From: Mesorhizobium sp. M3A.F.Ca.ET.080.04.2.1
GTDB lineage: Bacteria > Pseudomonadota > Alphaproteobacteria > Rhizobiales > Rhizobiaceae
Assembly (NCBI RefSeq): GCF_003952525.1
Contig: NZ_CP034451.1
Span: 868,001 to 932,000, forward strand
Length of the DNA: 64,000 bases
Reading direction: 5' to 3'
In this document: positions 8,827 to 19,968 of the stretch, piece by piece
Position numbering within the stretch: the first letter of the stretch is position 1
How the letters are laid out: each line of letters starts with the position of its first letter
Notes under the pieces: generated by a model
What the model saw: the letters and a program-made list of their open reading frames with translations, nothing else
Databases searched by the model: none
Told to the model about the DNA's origin: nothing
Program-made: the position numbers and the translations under genes

Positions 8827-11800
8827 TCACGCGGGGATCTTGACGACAACTTCCGTCACCTCGCCGGCCGTCGGCTCGAAAGACGCCGTCTTTGTCTTCG
8901 AACCATTGACTTCCAGCGAGATCGACTTGGTCTTTTTGTCGCGGATCACGCGCACCCTGGCCTCGCCGTCGAACATCTTCAGCGTGGCGGCATAGCCGTC
9001 CCAGTGGCTGGGCAGCTTCGGTCTAAACGTGATCTGCTTGCCGCGCCGCTCGATGCCGAGGATGCCTTCTACGGCGGCGCGGTAGAGCCAGCCGGCAGAA
9101 CCCGTGTACCAGGTCCAGCCGCCGCGGCCGCCCTTGCCTTCGCCGGCGTAGATGTCGGCCGCCACGACATAGGGTTCGACGCGGTAGTGTTCGGCAGCCT
9201 TCTCGTCCGAAGCGTGGTTGACCGGGTTCAGCATCGAGAAGCAGCGATAGGCTTCGTCCGTGAGGCCCATCTCGGCCAGTGCGATCACGAACCAGGTGGC
9301 GGCGTGGGTGTACTGGCCGCCATTCTCGCGAACGCCCGGCGGATAGCTCTTGATGTAGCCGGGATCCTTCTCGCTCCTGGAGAAGGGCGGCGTGAACAGC
9401 TTGACGATCTTGTGATCGTCATCGACGAGCATCCTGGTCGCCTGCTGCATGGCGGTGGTCGAGCGCGCCGGGTCGCCTTCGCCCGAGAGAACGCTCCACG
9501 ACTGGGCGATGGAGTCGATCTTGCACTCATCCGAGTTGTGAGAGCCGAGCGGCGTGCCGTCATCGAAGCTGCCGCGCCGGTACCACTGCCCGTCCCAGGC
9601 CGTGCTTTCCAGCGCCCGCTTCAGCGCGTCGGCGTGCTTGCTCCATGCATTGGCGCGCTTGGTGTCGCCCTGTCCCTTGGCGACGGGGGCGAAGTCGCCC
9701 AGCGTCTTCAACAGGAACCAGCCCAGCCACACGCTCTCGCCCTTGCCGCCCTCGCCGACGCGGTTCATGCCGTCGTTCCAGTCGCCGCCGAGGATCAGCG
9801 GCAGCCCGGCCGGGCTGCTGCGCTTGATCGCCAGATCGAGCGCCCGCGCACAGTGGTCGTAGAGCGAGGCGGTGGTCTTGGTGATCTCGGGTGTGAAGAA
9901 GGCATCGTGCTCGCCCTCGCCGAGCTGCTGCCCGTCAATGAAGGGCAATTGTTCCTTCAGGATCGCCGCGTCGCCTGTCACCTCGATGTAGCGGGCGGTA
10001 GCATGCGCCAGCCACACCACGTCATCCGAGATCATGGTGCGCACGCCGGCATCGGTGCGCGGCAGCCACCAGTGCTGGACATCGCCCTCCGGGAACTGCC
10101 GGCGCGCGGCGTTGAGGATCTGGTCGCGCGCCAGCCTCGGGTCATGCGCGAGCAAAGCCAGCGTGTCCTGCAGCTGGTCGCGGAAGCCAAAGGCGCCGCT
10201 CGCCTGGTAGAAGGCCGAGCGCGCGCGGATCCGGCAGGCCAGGCTCTGGTAAGGCAGCCAGTGATTGACCATGGCGTTGAGCGCCTTGTCGGGCGTCTCG
10301 ACTTGAATGGTGTCGAGGAAGCCGCGCCACACGCGCTCATTGTCGGCCAGCCGCTGGTCGAAGTCCTTGCTCCGGTGGGTCTGCACCAGCGCGCTCGCCT
10401 CCGCGGGCGTCGCCGCGTCGCCGAGCAGCCAGAACAAGGTCACGTCGCCGCCGGCCGGGATGTCGATATCGCTGGCAATCGCGGCGCATGGGTCATCGCC
10501 GGCCTCGACGCGGCCGGAAAGACCCGAGCCCCCCAGCACGGCCTGCGGATACTCGCTTGTGCCGTGCCTGCCGATGAACTCGCCGCGATCGGCGGTCACC
10601 GAATGCACCGGCGCCGTGGCGGCGAGGAACGCCACCCTCTCGCCGAAATCGAGCCCATAGGGGTTCTGCGCCAGCATTGCGCCGGTCGCGGCATCGCGCG
10701 AGGGCACGATGGTCGCAGCCGTGCGCGAGCGATGGCCGCCGAGCACCCATTCGGCATAGGCATAGACACGCAGCCTTGCCGGCACCGAACCGGCATTCTG
10801 GATACGCAGCCGCGTGATCTTGACGGGGTCGGTCGGATCGACCACCTGCGTCAGGTCCATCGACAACGACCCGCGCTTCGAGCGGAAGGTCGAGAAGCCC
10901 TGGCCGTGCCAGGTCTCGTAGGTCATCGAGGCGTCGCGGACCACGGCGGCCATCGGCGAGAACGCCTTGCCGCTCACGTGATCGAAGATATAGATGCCTT
11001 CGCCCGGCCGGTTCGACACCGGGTCATTCGACCACGGCGTCAGCTGATAGTCGCGGCTGTTGCGGCTCCAGGTGAAGCCGGCGCCCTCGGCCGAGATATG
11101 GAAGCCGAACGAGGCGTTGGAGATGACGTTGATCCAGGGCTGCGGCGTGGTGCGGCGCCCGGTCAGGCGCGTCACATAGTGGCGTCCGTCACCGTCGAAG
11201 CCGCCAAAGCCGTTCCACAGGCCGAGGCCGCTGCCGTCGGCGGCGATGTCGGCCGCTCCCTGGCTCGCGGGCACCGGCAGGGGCAACGGCTGGGACGGCG
11301 CGCGGGGCGCGCCGCCTTCCGCCTGCTGCAAGGCGTCGCGAGCCTGCAATGCGGCGGTTTCGGCGCGTTCGAGCTGATCGAAGATGGTCCCGTTGCGCGT
11401 GTGCAGCACGACGCGCGCGACCGAGAGCAGAGTCTTGTAGGTCGCCTCGTCCATCAGGTCGCGGCGCACGGCGAAGATATGCTGGCGCGGTCCGAGCTCG
11501 CGGCCACGCAGGCGGCTGTTCTCGCACAGCGTCTCGACCGCGCGCTGCAGGTCCTGGACATAGGATGAGGCCTGCTCGTTGACGACGACGAAGTCGATCA
11601 TCATGCCGCGGGCGCGCATGTATTCCTGGAACCGCAGCGCCTGGGCCACGATCTCGAGGTCGGCGACGTCGCCGATGCGAACCAGGAAGATGGGGAAATC
11701 GCCGGAGATGCTGGTCGGCCACAGGCTCGACTGCCGGCCGAGACCGGAGGCGATGGAGTCCGCCGGCAAGCGCAGGAACGGATCCGGATAGATCAGGTAG

Positions 11801-14800
11801 CGCGCCAGCTTCTGCACATTGGCGGCATCGGTCAGGCTGAGGCCGAGATGACGCGTCTGCACCTGGCTGCGGGTCCAGGCAAGCATCGCCTGGCGGGCGA
11901 AGCTCTCCTGATGATCGAGCCGGGCGATCGCCTCGTCGAGTTCGCCGCGGTTGGCTCCCACGATGGTCCAGAACGTCAGCGAGATCTTCTTGTTGGCGGG
12001 CACCCGGACCTGGCGGCGGAGCGCCGCCACGGGATCGAGCGTGAAGCCCTGATGGCCGGAAAGCCTGGCGCCGGGATCGAAGGCGGCGGCATCGGCAATG
12101 GTGCGGCCGCGGCCAATGAAGGCGCGCCGGTCGGTTTCGGCCTCAGCGTCGCGCGAGGGACCCGATGGATCGGTGACGAAATGCACCATGGTCAGGTCCG
12201 GCTCGTTCTTGTCGCGCTTGCGCCTGGTGGCGAAGATCGCGCCATTGTTGCCCGTGATCTCAGTCTCGACGAACATCTTGGAGAATGCCGGATGGGCATT
12301 GTCGGAAGCTTCGTTGCCCAGCACCAGCTCGGCGAAAGAGGTCACCTCGATATGCCGGTCGGTCGCGCCATCATTGTAGAGCGTGATGCGGCGGCCTTCG
12401 CCATTGCCTTCGGAAATCACGATGCATTCGACTTCCGAGCGCAGCGATCCGACCGACTTGACGAAGCTCGCCTTGTCGTCGGCGAACAGGGTCTGGACGC
12501 GCTCGCTATCCGCGCGCTTCGGCTCGGCGGTCGCCGACCACCAGTCGCCGGTCGCTGCGTCGCGCAGGAAGATATAGGAGCCGAGCCGGTCCTCGCTCGG
12601 ATCCGGCTGCCAGCGGGTGACGGCAAGCTCGCCGAAGCGGCTGTAGCCCGACCCGGTGGCGGTGACCATGACCGAGTAGCGGCCGTTGGACATGACGCTG
12701 GTTGCGCGCAGGGCCTTGATCGGATCGAGGATGATGCGGCTGTCCGGGCTTTCGGTCTCGGTCTCGTCCTTGGCGCGCTCGTCCGCTTCGGTCCGGACCG
12801 TGGCCGTCGGGATGTCGCGCGGCGCCTTTTCCTGCAGGAGAAGTTCCGCCGACTCGATGACCGGATCGCTGTGGAAGCGGTCGCGCAGCCGGCCCTCGAA
12901 GATGGCATCCGCCACGGCAGCGATCGACATGCCGGAATGGTGGGCCATGTAGTTGTGGACGACGGCATGATCGCCGCCTTCCGGCACGCGCTGCGGCGTG
13001 AAGTCGACCGCGTCGTAGTAGCCGTGCCGGCCCATCGCGCCGATCGAGCGCAGCCGCATCAGGTTCTGCACCGCCTCGCGAGGGCTGAACTGGGCCGCCA
13101 GGATGGTCGCGTAAGGCGCGATCACCGTGTTCTGGCCGAGACCGCGCTTCAGCCCGAGGCCAGGCACGCCGAAGTTCGTGTATTGATAGGTCAGTTCCCG
13201 GTCGCGGGCATTGTAGGCGGCTTCCGATATGCCCCACGGCACGTTCTTGGAGCGCGCGTACTGGATCTGGCGCCGGATGATGAGCTTGCTGGTCTGGTTG
13301 AGGATCGAGCCATGCGGCTCCTTCATCACCAGCGGCGGCATCAGGTACTCGAACATCGAGCCCGACCACGACATCAGCGCGCCCTGGAAGCCGATCTCGA
13401 CGATCGGCCGGCCGAGCCGGAACCAGTGCTCCGTCGGCAGGTCGCCCTTGGCGATGGCGAACAGGCTGGTCAGCCGCGCCTCGGAAGCGAGCAAGTCGTA
13501 GCAGCTCTCGTCGAGCTGGTGCTCCTCGACCCGGTAGCCGATCGACAGGAGCTTGCGCTCCTGCCGCATCAGGAAGGAGAAATCCATTTCGAAGGCGTAG
13601 CGGCGGCAGCGCTCGCGCAGCGCAAGCAGCTTGGCGCGCAGGGCGCCGACGGCACTTTCGTCATTGTGCGAATCGTGGACATGCGCCTCGCAGGTCGCCT
13701 CCAGCCTTGCCGCCCAGTCGGCGATGATGTCGCTCTTCGGCGACGCCGCCTCGACATGGATGGCGGTGGCGAGCTTGCGGATCTCGCCGGCGAGCACGGC
13801 CAGATTGATGGTGCGGATCGACGCCATCTCGGGCTGCGCCTTGATGGTCATCACCGCGCGGCGCATGCCGTCGAGGCGATCGGCGAGACGCTGGCGCAGC
13901 GGCCGCAGCTGCCGGCGGTCGTCGGGCAGATCTTCCAGGCTCTCGTCGAGAATGGTGACGGTGTCGAGGATGCCCTCGAAATCGCCCTGCAGGTGGACGG
14001 AAGGCGCTTCCGCCCATTCGGCGCAGGCTGCGGCCACCGCGACCAGATGGCCGGCGAGATTGCCGCTGTCCACCGCCGAAATGTAGAGCGGATAGAGCGG
14101 CTTCAGCGTCGTCGTATCGTACCAGTTGTAGAGATGCCCGCGGTCGCGCGGCATGTTCTCGATCGTCGTCATCGTGGCGTCGATGCGGGTGATGGCGTCG
14201 GACAGGCTGATCCAGCCGAAGTCGCGCGCCGATACGACCGACAACAGGTAGACGCCGATATTGGTCGGCGATGTGCGCGGCGCCACCACCGGCGCCGGGC
14301 TTTCCTGGAAATTGTCCGGCGGCAGGTGATGGTGCTCGGCCGTCACGAAGGTCTCGAAATAGTGCCAGGTCCGGCGTGCCACGGTGCGAAGCGTGTGGAC
14401 ATCGGCAGCCGAAATGCGCAGCCGGTCCTCGGTCTCTGCCGAGCGGCTGATCCAGCAGGCCACTGCCGGCGAGCCGATCCAGAAGATGGCAAAGAAGAAG
14501 GCGACGAAGGCGCCGGTCGAGTCGGCCAGAACCGGAACGGCGAGGCCGACGACGCCGATGATCACCGCGCCGTACATCATGCTGTAATAGGCGCCGATGT
14601 CGCTGCCGCCGCTCTTGTGCGCCTGCGAGGCGGTGCGCCACTCCAGAAGGTTGTGGCGGCTGACGAAGAGCCGGTAGAGGGTGCGGACAATGGCGTCGCC
14701 CATCATCCAGGCGAAATGCGCCATGAGCAGCACCTTCAGGGCCACCAAGGCGGTTCCGAACACCGTGTCCCTTGCCAGCGCCGAGAAATGGCCGCGAGGG

Positions 14801-17409
14801 GTCTGGTCGCCGCTCTTCGGCAGGATGCCGTTGACGATGTCGAAGGTGGGCGCCATGAACAGGCTGAGGATCAGCAGCGCCTGCCACTGCGCCGCTTGCG
14901 TGAAGGGCAGCAGGGTCCAGCCGGCGATACAGGCCATGACCCAGAAGATCGGAGTCAGCGAACGGCGCAGATTGTCCACCATCTTCCACCGCGACAGCGC
15001 CGGCACGCCGGAACGCGGGTCGAAGATGAAGCCGAGCAACTGCCAGTCGCCGCGCGCCCAGCGATGATGGCGCGAGGCGTCGACCGAATAGCGGGTCGGA
15101 TAGTCCTCGACCAGCTCGACATCGGTGACCAGGGCGGCGCGCGCCATGGCGCCTTCCAGCAGGTCGTGGCTGAGGATGGTGTTTTCCTCGATGCGGTCCT
15201 TCAGCGCCGCCTCGAAGGCGTCGACATGGTAGAGGCCCTTGCCGGTGAAGGAGCCGTCGCCGAAGACGTCTTGATAGACGTCGGACACGGCGAAGACGTA
15301 AGGGTCGAGGCCGCGATTGGCCGAGAACACGCGCTGGAAGAACGAAGCGTCGTCGCCGCTGGTGAGCGAGGCGGTGATGCGCGGCTGCAGGATGGTGTAG
15401 CCGGCGCTGACGACGCGCTTTGCCGGATCGAAACGCGGGCGGTTGAGCGGATGGGCAAGCTTGCCGACCAGGGTCGAGACCGCGTCGCGCGTCGTGCGCG
15501 TGTCGGCATCGAGCGTCATCACATAGACGACCTTTTCCGGCAGCGCGACGTCGAGCGGCAGGAAGGTGGTGTCGCTGTCGCCGCGCAGCAAAAGGTTCAG
15601 CTCGTGCAGCTTGCCGCGCTTGCGCTCCCAGCCCATCCAGCAGCCCTGCGCCTGGTTGTAGAGCCGGCGGCGATGCAGGAGATAGAAGCGCGGCGCGCCC
15701 GCGGAGGGGTAGCGGGCATTCAGCCTGGCGATTTCGTCGCGCGCATATTGCAGGATCTCGATATCGGCTGCGTCGATCTCGGCCTTGGAATCGGGCCAAT
15801 CGGACAGCAGCGCGAAATGGATTTCTTCCGCCGTGTTGGCGAGGTGATGCACCTCGATGTTGCGGATGTTCTCCTCGACGTCGTCGCGCGAGCCGATCAG
15901 GGAAGGCACCACGACCAGCGTGCGCGCCTCTGCCGGTATGCCGTGCTTGTAGTCGTAGCCGACGAGCCGGGTCGGCCTCAGGAAAAGCGCGACGACCGTG
16001 TTGAAGAAGGCGAGCGCGCCTTCGCTCGCCGGCACCGCGAACAGCGCCAGCATCAGCGTGATCGATCCCGCCGAAAGGCCGAGATGGGCGAGCGCGTTGC
16101 CGGAAAGCACCAGCAACAACACCGTCAGCAGGAAGACGGGCACGACGATGCCGAGCCAGCCGGTTGCGGTGAAGGCCCGCTTGAAGGTCACATAGAAGGG
16201 AGCCCGGTAGCCGATCGCCTTCTCCAGCTCCTGCCGGCGCGGGCCGACAAGGAAGAAGCCGACATCGGTATGCGCGGCTGGTTCGGCGACCGCATCCGGC
16301 ACGCCGGATGCATCGGTGACGCCCGGGGCATGACCGGCGAGCTCGATCGCCTTCTCGGCGACGCGGAATTCGGAAAGCTGCGAGCGGCGCGCCAGCTGCT
16401 CGATGGCGGTGCGGTACTGGTCGCGCGAGAAGAAGTCGAGCGCGGCGAAGTCGGTCCTCTCACGCAGCAGCGTATCGATGCGGCTGACGTCCTCGAACCA
16501 GACCGTCCAGTCGACGTCGTTGATGAGGCGCAGGCCGCGGATGATGTTGCCGGTGGTGACGTTGCCGCTGGACAGCGTCTGATGCTCGCCGATGATGATT
16601 TCCTCGGCGTCGGAGCCGGTCTTCTCGAGCTCGCCTTCCAGCCATTCCAGCGCCCGGCCGGCATTCTGCGAGCCGTCACGCAGACGGTAGAGCAGCTGGG
16701 TGGCGAAAGTGGTGTCCTGCGCATGCGCGGCGTAGTGCGACAGGATCCTGGTTCGATCGGCGTTGTCGTCGGTCGCCAGCACCCGGTCGGCGACCTCGTT
16801 GGCGATCTGGCGCATCTGCCTGGTGCGGCTGACGCGCACCGCGATCCGGCGGAGATTTTCGATCAAGACGAAGCGCAGCAGCGAGGGCAGCGCCCAGAGC
16901 TCGCCGATCTTCAGCGGCTCGACCGACTGGAAACCTTCGACGATCGCCTTGAACATGGTCGCCGAGACCGAGCTGTCGGAATGCTCGACATAGCTCCAGG
17001 CGACGGCAAAAGCGCGCGGCATGACGGTGCCGTCGGCAAGCTTCAGGGTCGGCAGCTGCCGATAGAATCGGCGCGGCAGGTCGCGCTTGACCTGAAAGAT
17101 GGTCTCCTCGACCAGGTAATTGTTGTCCAGCAGCCATTGCGCCGCCGGCGTGATCGTCTCGCCCTTGGCTTGGGCGGCATTGGTCGAGCGATAGACCTCG
17201 AGGATTTTTCTGGCGCTGTCGCGGATGCGGGCCTGGAACTCGAACGGCGCCAGACCGAACAGGTCCTTGACGTCTCCCCTGGCGAGCCCGACACCCACTT
17301 CACGCAGGCGGTCCTCGGGCAGGAAATTGGAGCGGATCGGCGCTTCCGTAATGGCCGGAAAGGTCGCGCTCGTAGCTTCGATCTTGGTGGGATTCGTCTG
17401 AATATTCAT
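8827..17409 (-). CDS. ndvB: Cyclic beta-1,2-glucan synthase NdvB/ChvB
   Basis: A 2860-residue inner-membrane enzyme that initiates, elongates, measures and cyclises beta-1,2-glucan. Membrane segments are near residues 410-480 and 830-1000. Between them lies the GT84 glucosyltransferase with DADTRTT (about 635) and HHRWARGDWQ (about 781), the metal/nucleotide and processive-transferase motifs. A glycoamylase-like region follows (KEPHGSILNQTS, about 1365). Then come two beta-sandwich modules and a C-terminal GH94 phosphorylase catalytic domain with GDWNDGMNRVG (about 2543), whose Asp is the expected general acid. Length matches the family (about 2830-2870). The start ATG has only a weak ribosome-binding site. 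No frameshift was seen. ndvA lies downstream on the same strand. Confidence 0.95.
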   Translation of the reverse strand: MNIQTNPTKIEATSATFPAITEAPIRSNFLPEDRLREVGVGLARGDVKDLFGLAPFEFQARIRDSARKILEVYRSTNAAQAKGETITPAAQWLLDNNYLVEETIFQVKRDLPRRFYRQLPTLKLADGTVMPRAFAVAWSYVEHSDSSVSATMFKAIVEGFQSVEPLKIGELWALPSLLRFVLIENLRRIAVRVSRTRQMRQIANEVADRVLATDDNADRTRILSHYAAHAQDTTFATQLLYRLRDGSQNAGRALEWLEGELEKTGSDAEEIIIGEHQTLSSGNVTTGNIIRGLRLINDVDWTVWFEDVSRIDTLLRERTDFAALDFFSRDQYRTAIEQLARRSQLSEFRVAEKAIELAGHAPGVTDASGVPDAVAEPAAHTDVGFFLVGPRRQELEKAIGYRAPFYVTFKRAFTATGWLGIVVPVFLLTVLLLVLSGNALAHLGLSAGSITLMLALFAVPASEGALAFFNTVVALFLRPTRLVGYDYKHGIPAEARTLVVVPSLIGSRDDVEENIRNIEVHHLANTAEEIHFALLSDWPDSKAEIDAADIEILQYARDEIARLNARYPSAGAPRFYLLHRRRLYNQAQGCWMGWERKRGKLHELNLLLRGDSDTTFLPLDVALPEKVVYVMTLDADTRTTRDAVSTLVGKLAHPLNRPRFDPAKRVVSAGYTILQPRITASLTSGDDASFFQRVFSANRGLDPYVFAVSDVYQDVFGDGSFTGKGLYHVDAFEAALKDRIEENTILSHDLLEGAMARAALVTDVELVEDYPTRYSVDASRHHRWARGDWQLLGFIFDPRSGVPALSRWKMVDNLRRSLTPIFWVMACIAGWTLLPFTQAAQWQALLILSLFMAPTFDIVNGILPKSGDQTPRGHFSALARDTVFGTALVALKVLLMAHFAWMMGDAIVRTLYRLFVSRHNLLEWRTASQAHKSGGSDIGAYYSMMYGAVIIGVVGLAVPVLADSTGAFVAFFFAIFWIGSPAVACWISRSAETEDRLRISAADVHTLRTVARRTWHYFETFVTAEHHHLPPDNFQESPAPVVAPRTSPTNIGVYLLSVVSARDFGWISLSDAITRIDATMTTIENMPRDRGHLYNWYDTTTLKPLYPLYISAVDSGNLAGHLVAVAAACAEWAEAPSVHLQGDFEGILDTVTILDESLEDLPDDRRQLRPLRQRLADRLDGMRRAVMTIKAQPEMASIRTINLAVLAGEIRKLATAIHVEAASPKSDIIADWAARLEATCEAHVHDSHNDESAVGALRAKLLALRERCRRYAFEMDFSFLMRQERKLLSIGYRVEEHQLDESCYDLLASEARLTSLFAIAKGDLPTEHWFRLGRPIVEIGFQGALMSWSGSMFEYLMPPLVMKEPHGSILNQTSKLIIRRQIQYARSKNVPWGISEAAYNARDRELTYQYTNFGVPGLGLKRGLGQNTVIAPYATILAAQFSPREAVQNLMRLRSIGAMGRHGYYDAVDFTPQRVPEGGDHAVVHNYMAHHSGMSIAAVADAIFEGRLRDRFHSDPVIESAELLLQEKAPRDIPTATVRTEADERAKDETETESPDSRIILDPIKALRATSVMSNGRYSVMVTATGSGYSRFGELAVTRWQPDPSEDRLGSYIFLRDAATGDWWSATAEPKRADSERVQTLFADDKASFVKSVGSLRSEVECIVISEGNGEGRRITLYNDGATDRHIEVTSFAELVLGNEASDNAHPAFSKMFVETEITGNNGAIFATRRKRDKNEPDLTMVHFVTDPSGPSRDAEAETDRRAFIGRGRTIADAAAFDPGARLSGHQGFTLDPVAALRRQVRVPANKKISLTFWTIVGANRGELDEAIARLDHQESFARQAMLAWTRSQVQTRHLGLSLTDAANVQKLARYLIYPDPFLRLPADSIASGLGRQSSLWPTSISGDFPIFLVRIGDVADLEIVAQALRFQEYMRARGMMIDFVVVNEQASSYVQDLQRAVETLCENSRLRGRELGPRQHIFAVRRDLMDEATYKTLLSVARVVLHTRNGTIFDQLERAETAALQARDALQQAEGGAPRAPSQPLPLPVPASQGAADIAADGSGLGLWNGFGGFDGDGRHYVTRLTGRRTTPQPWINVISNASFGFHISAEGAGFTWSRNSRDYQLTPWSNDPVSNRPGEGIYIFDHVSGKAFSPMAAVVRDASMTYETWHGQGFSTFRSKRGSLSMDLTQVVDPTDPVKITRLRIQNAGSVPARLRVYAYAEWVLGGHRSRTAATIVPSRDAATGAMLAQNPYGLDFGERVAFLAATAPVHSVTADRGEFIGRHGTSEYPQAVLGGSGLSGRVEAGDDPCAAIASDIDIPAGGDVTLFWLLGDAATPAEASALVQTHRSKDFDQRLADNERVWRGFLDTIQVETPDKALNAMVNHWLPYQSLACRIRARSAFYQASGAFGFRDQLQDTLALLAHDPRLARDQILNAARRQFPEGDVQHWWLPRTDAGVRTMISDDVVWLAHATARYIEVTGDAAILKEQLPFIDGQQLGEGEHDAFFTPEITKTTASLYDHCARALDLAIKRSSPAGLPLILGGDWNDGMNRVGEGGKGESVWLGWFLLKTLGDFAPVAKGQGDTKRANAWSKHADALKRALESTAWDGQWYRRGSFDDGTPLGSHNSDECKIDSIAQSWSVLSGEGDPARSTTAMQQATRMLVDDDHKIVKLFTPPFSRSEKDPGYIKSYPPGVRENGGQYTHAATWFVIALAEMGLTDEAYRCFSMLNPVNHASDEKAAEHYRVEPYVVAADIYAGEGKGGRGGWTWYTGSAGWLYRAAVEGILGIERRGKQITFRPKLPSHWDGYAATLKMFDGEARVRVIRDKKTKSISLEVNGSKTKTASFEPTAGEVTEVVVKIPA

Positions 17410-17678
17410 TCAAAATTCCGTACGGTGGGCGCAATGCGGCTTCACCGCCACGGCAATGCACCTAAAACCGGCTCGATTGCAATTGGTTGCATGACAAGTT
17501 CGGCCGAAAGTTTGCGTTGCGCAGCGCACCAGGAGCGTCCTTTAGACAAGCTCTGGACGAGCGCCCCTCGCACCCCATCCCCAGGTTCGATGAGGGAAAG
17601 GATTCAGGCTTTTTCGTGATACATGCAAGTGGGCCGGCGATATTTCGCCGACACCTCGATCATGTTTGGCAACAGCCG

Positions 17679-18260
17679 TTAACGGTAGGTGCCGAAGAGC
17701 CGGATGACGAACAGCATCCCTTGGCCTTCCGGCTCCAGGCGCAGTTTCGGAGCGTTCCGATCGACGATCAAGGTGTCGAGCGGAGCCAGTGTTGCTGCGG
17801 TGTTTGTGAAAACTTTGACGCCGCCACCGCTGGCAAGGACGAGCGTCACCTCGCCTGCCGGCTCGATTTCGGTAGCGCCCGCAAGCGACAGCCGCTCGAC
17901 CGCATGGTTCATCCGGCTCCGGCGGGTCATGATGTTGAGATCAGTGATCGGGCCCGAAATCAGTGCAGCGCTCGTCGGCACGTCGCCAGGAAACGAAAGC
18001 GGCGCGGACGCCCCTGTCAAACGCTGTGGCGGACGGCCGGCGATATCGAGAACGATGCCCTCGCCTTCCAGCACCGACAGCGTGCGGTCAATGCCGGAAA
18101 AGCTGGAGAATGGTCCGCCGGTTTCGACGCGGGCCATCGAAATGCGCCAGTCGAAATCGTCGAGGCCGGCGCCATCGGGCGAAACGGCGATCTCGGTCGT
18201 CGTGCCGCCGCCGTTCTTCCACGGCATGACCCGGTATTCGGCGGCACGAAGAATGCGCAT
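17679..18260 (-). CDS. hutD: HutD/Ves family protein
   Basis: A 193-residue bicupin-like protein beginning MRILRAAEYRVMPWKNGGG, the family's most conserved block (W-K-N-G-G-G), followed by DFDWRISMA. HutD is common in proteobacterial hut operons; in Pseudomonas it has been proposed to limit hut operon activity by binding formylglutamate or urocanate, but no catalytic role is fixed. It starts 3 bp after the hutU stop and is the last gene of the minus-strand hut operon. Confidence 0.88.
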   Translation of the reverse strand: MRILRAAEYRVMPWKNGGGTTTEIAVSPDGAGLDDFDWRISMARVETGGPFSSFSGIDRTLSVLEGEGIVLDIAGRPPQRLTGASAPLSFPGDVPTSAALISGPITDLNIMTRRSRMNHAVERLSLAGATEIEPAGEVTLVLASGGGVKVFTNTAATLAPLDTLIVDRNAPKLRLEPEGQGMLFVIRLFGTYR

Positions 18261-18263
18261 GGC

Positions 18264-19934
18264 TCAGCTCAATATGCCCGGGAGGTTGAGCTGGTGCTCC
18301 TTCGCGCACTGGACGGCGATGTCGTAACCGGCATCGGCGTGGCGCATCACGCCGGTCGCCGGATCGTTCCACAGCACGCGCTCCAGGCGCTTGCCCGCTT
18401 CCGGTGTGCCGTCGGCAACAATGACCATGCCGGCATGCTGCGAGAAACCCATGCCGACGCCGCCGCCGTGATGCAGCGACACCCAGGTGGCGCCGGAGGC
18501 GGTGTTGAGCAGCGCGTTGAGCAGCGGCCAGTCGGAAACGGCGTCGGAGCCGTCCTTCATCGCCTCGGTCTCGCGATTCGGCGAGGCGACCGAGCCGGAA
18601 TCGAGATGGTCTCGGCCGATGACGACCGGCGCTTTGAGCTCGCCCTTGGCGACCATCTCGTTGAAGGCGAGCCCCAGCCTGTGCCGGTCGCCGAGACCGA
18701 CCCAGCAGATGCGCGCCGGCAGCCCCTGGAACGAGATCCGCTTGCGCGCCATGTCGAGCCAGTTGTGCAGATGGGTGTTGCCGGGGGTGAGCTCGCGCAC
18801 CTTGGCGTCGGTCTTGTAGATGTCCTCCGGATCGCCGGAGAGTGCTGCCCAGCGGAACGGACCGACCCCGCGGCAGAACAGCGGACGGATATAGGCCGGC
18901 ACGAAGCCAGGGAAGGCAAAGGCGTTCTCGAAGCCTTCTTCCTTGGCGACCTGGCGGATGTTGTTGCCATAGTCGAGCGTCGGCACGCCGGCGTTCCAGA
19001 ACGCCACCATCGCCTCGACATGCTCGCGCATCGACGCGCGCGCCGCCTTCTCCACGGCCTTTGGATCGGAGACGCGCCTTTCGCGCCATTCGGCCATGGT
19101 CCAGCCCTTCGGCAGGTAGCCGTTGATGGGGTCGTGCGCCGAGGTCTGGTCGGTGACGATGTCGGGGCGGATGCCGCGCCTGAACATTTCCGGCACGATC
19201 TCGGCCGTATTGCCGAGCAGGCCGACTGATTTCGCCTTCCCGGCCTTGGTCCATCGCTCGATCATGGCCATCGCCTCGTCGAGCGTCTCGGCCTTCTCGT
19301 CGAGATAGCGAGTGCGCAGGCGGAAATCGATCGAATCCGGATTGCATTCGATGGCGAGGCAGCAGGCGCCGGCCATCACCGCTGCCAGAGGCTGGGCGCC
19401 CCCCATGCCGCCGAGACCGCCGGTCAGGATCCACTTACCCTTCAGGTTGCCGCCATAATGCTGGCGGCCGGCTTCGACGAAGGTCTCGTAGGTGCCCTGC
19501 ACGATGCCTTGCGTGCCGATGTAGATCCAGGAGCCGGCCGTCATCTGGCCGTACATCATCAGGCCCTTCTTATCGAGCTCGTTGAACTTCTCCCAGTTCG
19601 CCCAGTGCGGAACGATGTTGGAGTTGGCGATGAGCACGCGCGGCGCGTCCTTGTGCGTGCGGAAGACGCCAACCGGCTTGCCGGACTGCACCAGCAGCGT
19701 CTCGTCCTCGCCAAGTGTCTTCAGCGAGGCGGCGATGCGGTCGAAATCGTTCCAGGTGCGCGCCGCCCGGCCGATGCCGCCATAGACGACGAGCTCGTTC
19801 GGGTTCTCGGCGACGTCCGGGTCGAGATTGTTCATCAGCATGCGCAGCGGCGCTTCCGTCGTCCAGTAGCGGGCATTGAGCTTGTCGCCACGGGGGCTGC
19901 GTACTTCGCGGATGTTGTGGCGGGGATCGGTCAT
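18264..19934 (-). CDS. hutU: Urocanate hydratase
   Basis: A 556-residue enzyme, the second step of histidine degradation (urocanate plus water to imidazolonepropionate), NAD-dependent. The protein opens [20 protein letters not shown] and has the glycine-rich [13 protein letters not shown] and YGNNIRQVA blocks typical of urocanases. The length equals the family norm (about 555). The chosen ATG is preceded by GGGAAG; an in-frame extension upstream would run into hutG and is rejected. It lies between hutG (34 bp upstream) and hutD (3 bp downstream). Confidence 0.96.
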   Translation of the reverse strand: MTDPRHNIREVRSPRGDKLNARYWTTEAPLRMLMNNLDPDVAENPNELVVYGGIGRAARTWNDFDRIAASLKTLGEDETLLVQSGKPVGVFRTHKDAPRVLIANSNIVPHWANWEKFNELDKKGLMMYGQMTAGSWIYIGTQGIVQGTYETFVEAGRQHYGGNLKGKWILTGGLGGMGGAQPLAAVMAGACCLAIECNPDSIDFRLRTRYLDEKAETLDEAMAMIERWTKAGKAKSVGLLGNTAEIVPEMFRRGIRPDIVTDQTSAHDPINGYLPKGWTMAEWRERRVSDPKAVEKAARASMREHVEAMVAFWNAGVPTLDYGNNIRQVAKEEGFENAFAFPGFVPAYIRPLFCRGVGPFRWAALSGDPEDIYKTDAKVRELTPGNTHLHNWLDMARKRISFQGLPARICWVGLGDRHRLGLAFNEMVAKGELKAPVVIGRDHLDSGSVASPNRETEAMKDGSDAVSDWPLLNALLNTASGATWVSLHHGGGVGMGFSQHAGMVIVADGTPEAGKRLERVLWNDPATGVMRHADAGYDIAVQCAKEHQLNLPGILS

Positions 19935-19968
19935 GTGGTCGCTTCCCTTTCGATGCGATGCGGGCGCG

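Noticed and set aside
8821-11568. A 915-codon open frame on the plus strand
   Set aside because: Also antisense to the GH94 part of ndvB, with the same compositional bias and no domain.
11848-17619. A 1923-codon open frame on the plus strand
   Set aside because: It is antisense to ndvB, is rich in Arg/Ala/Gly/His and has no recognisable domain. It results from GC-rich third positions in the true gene.
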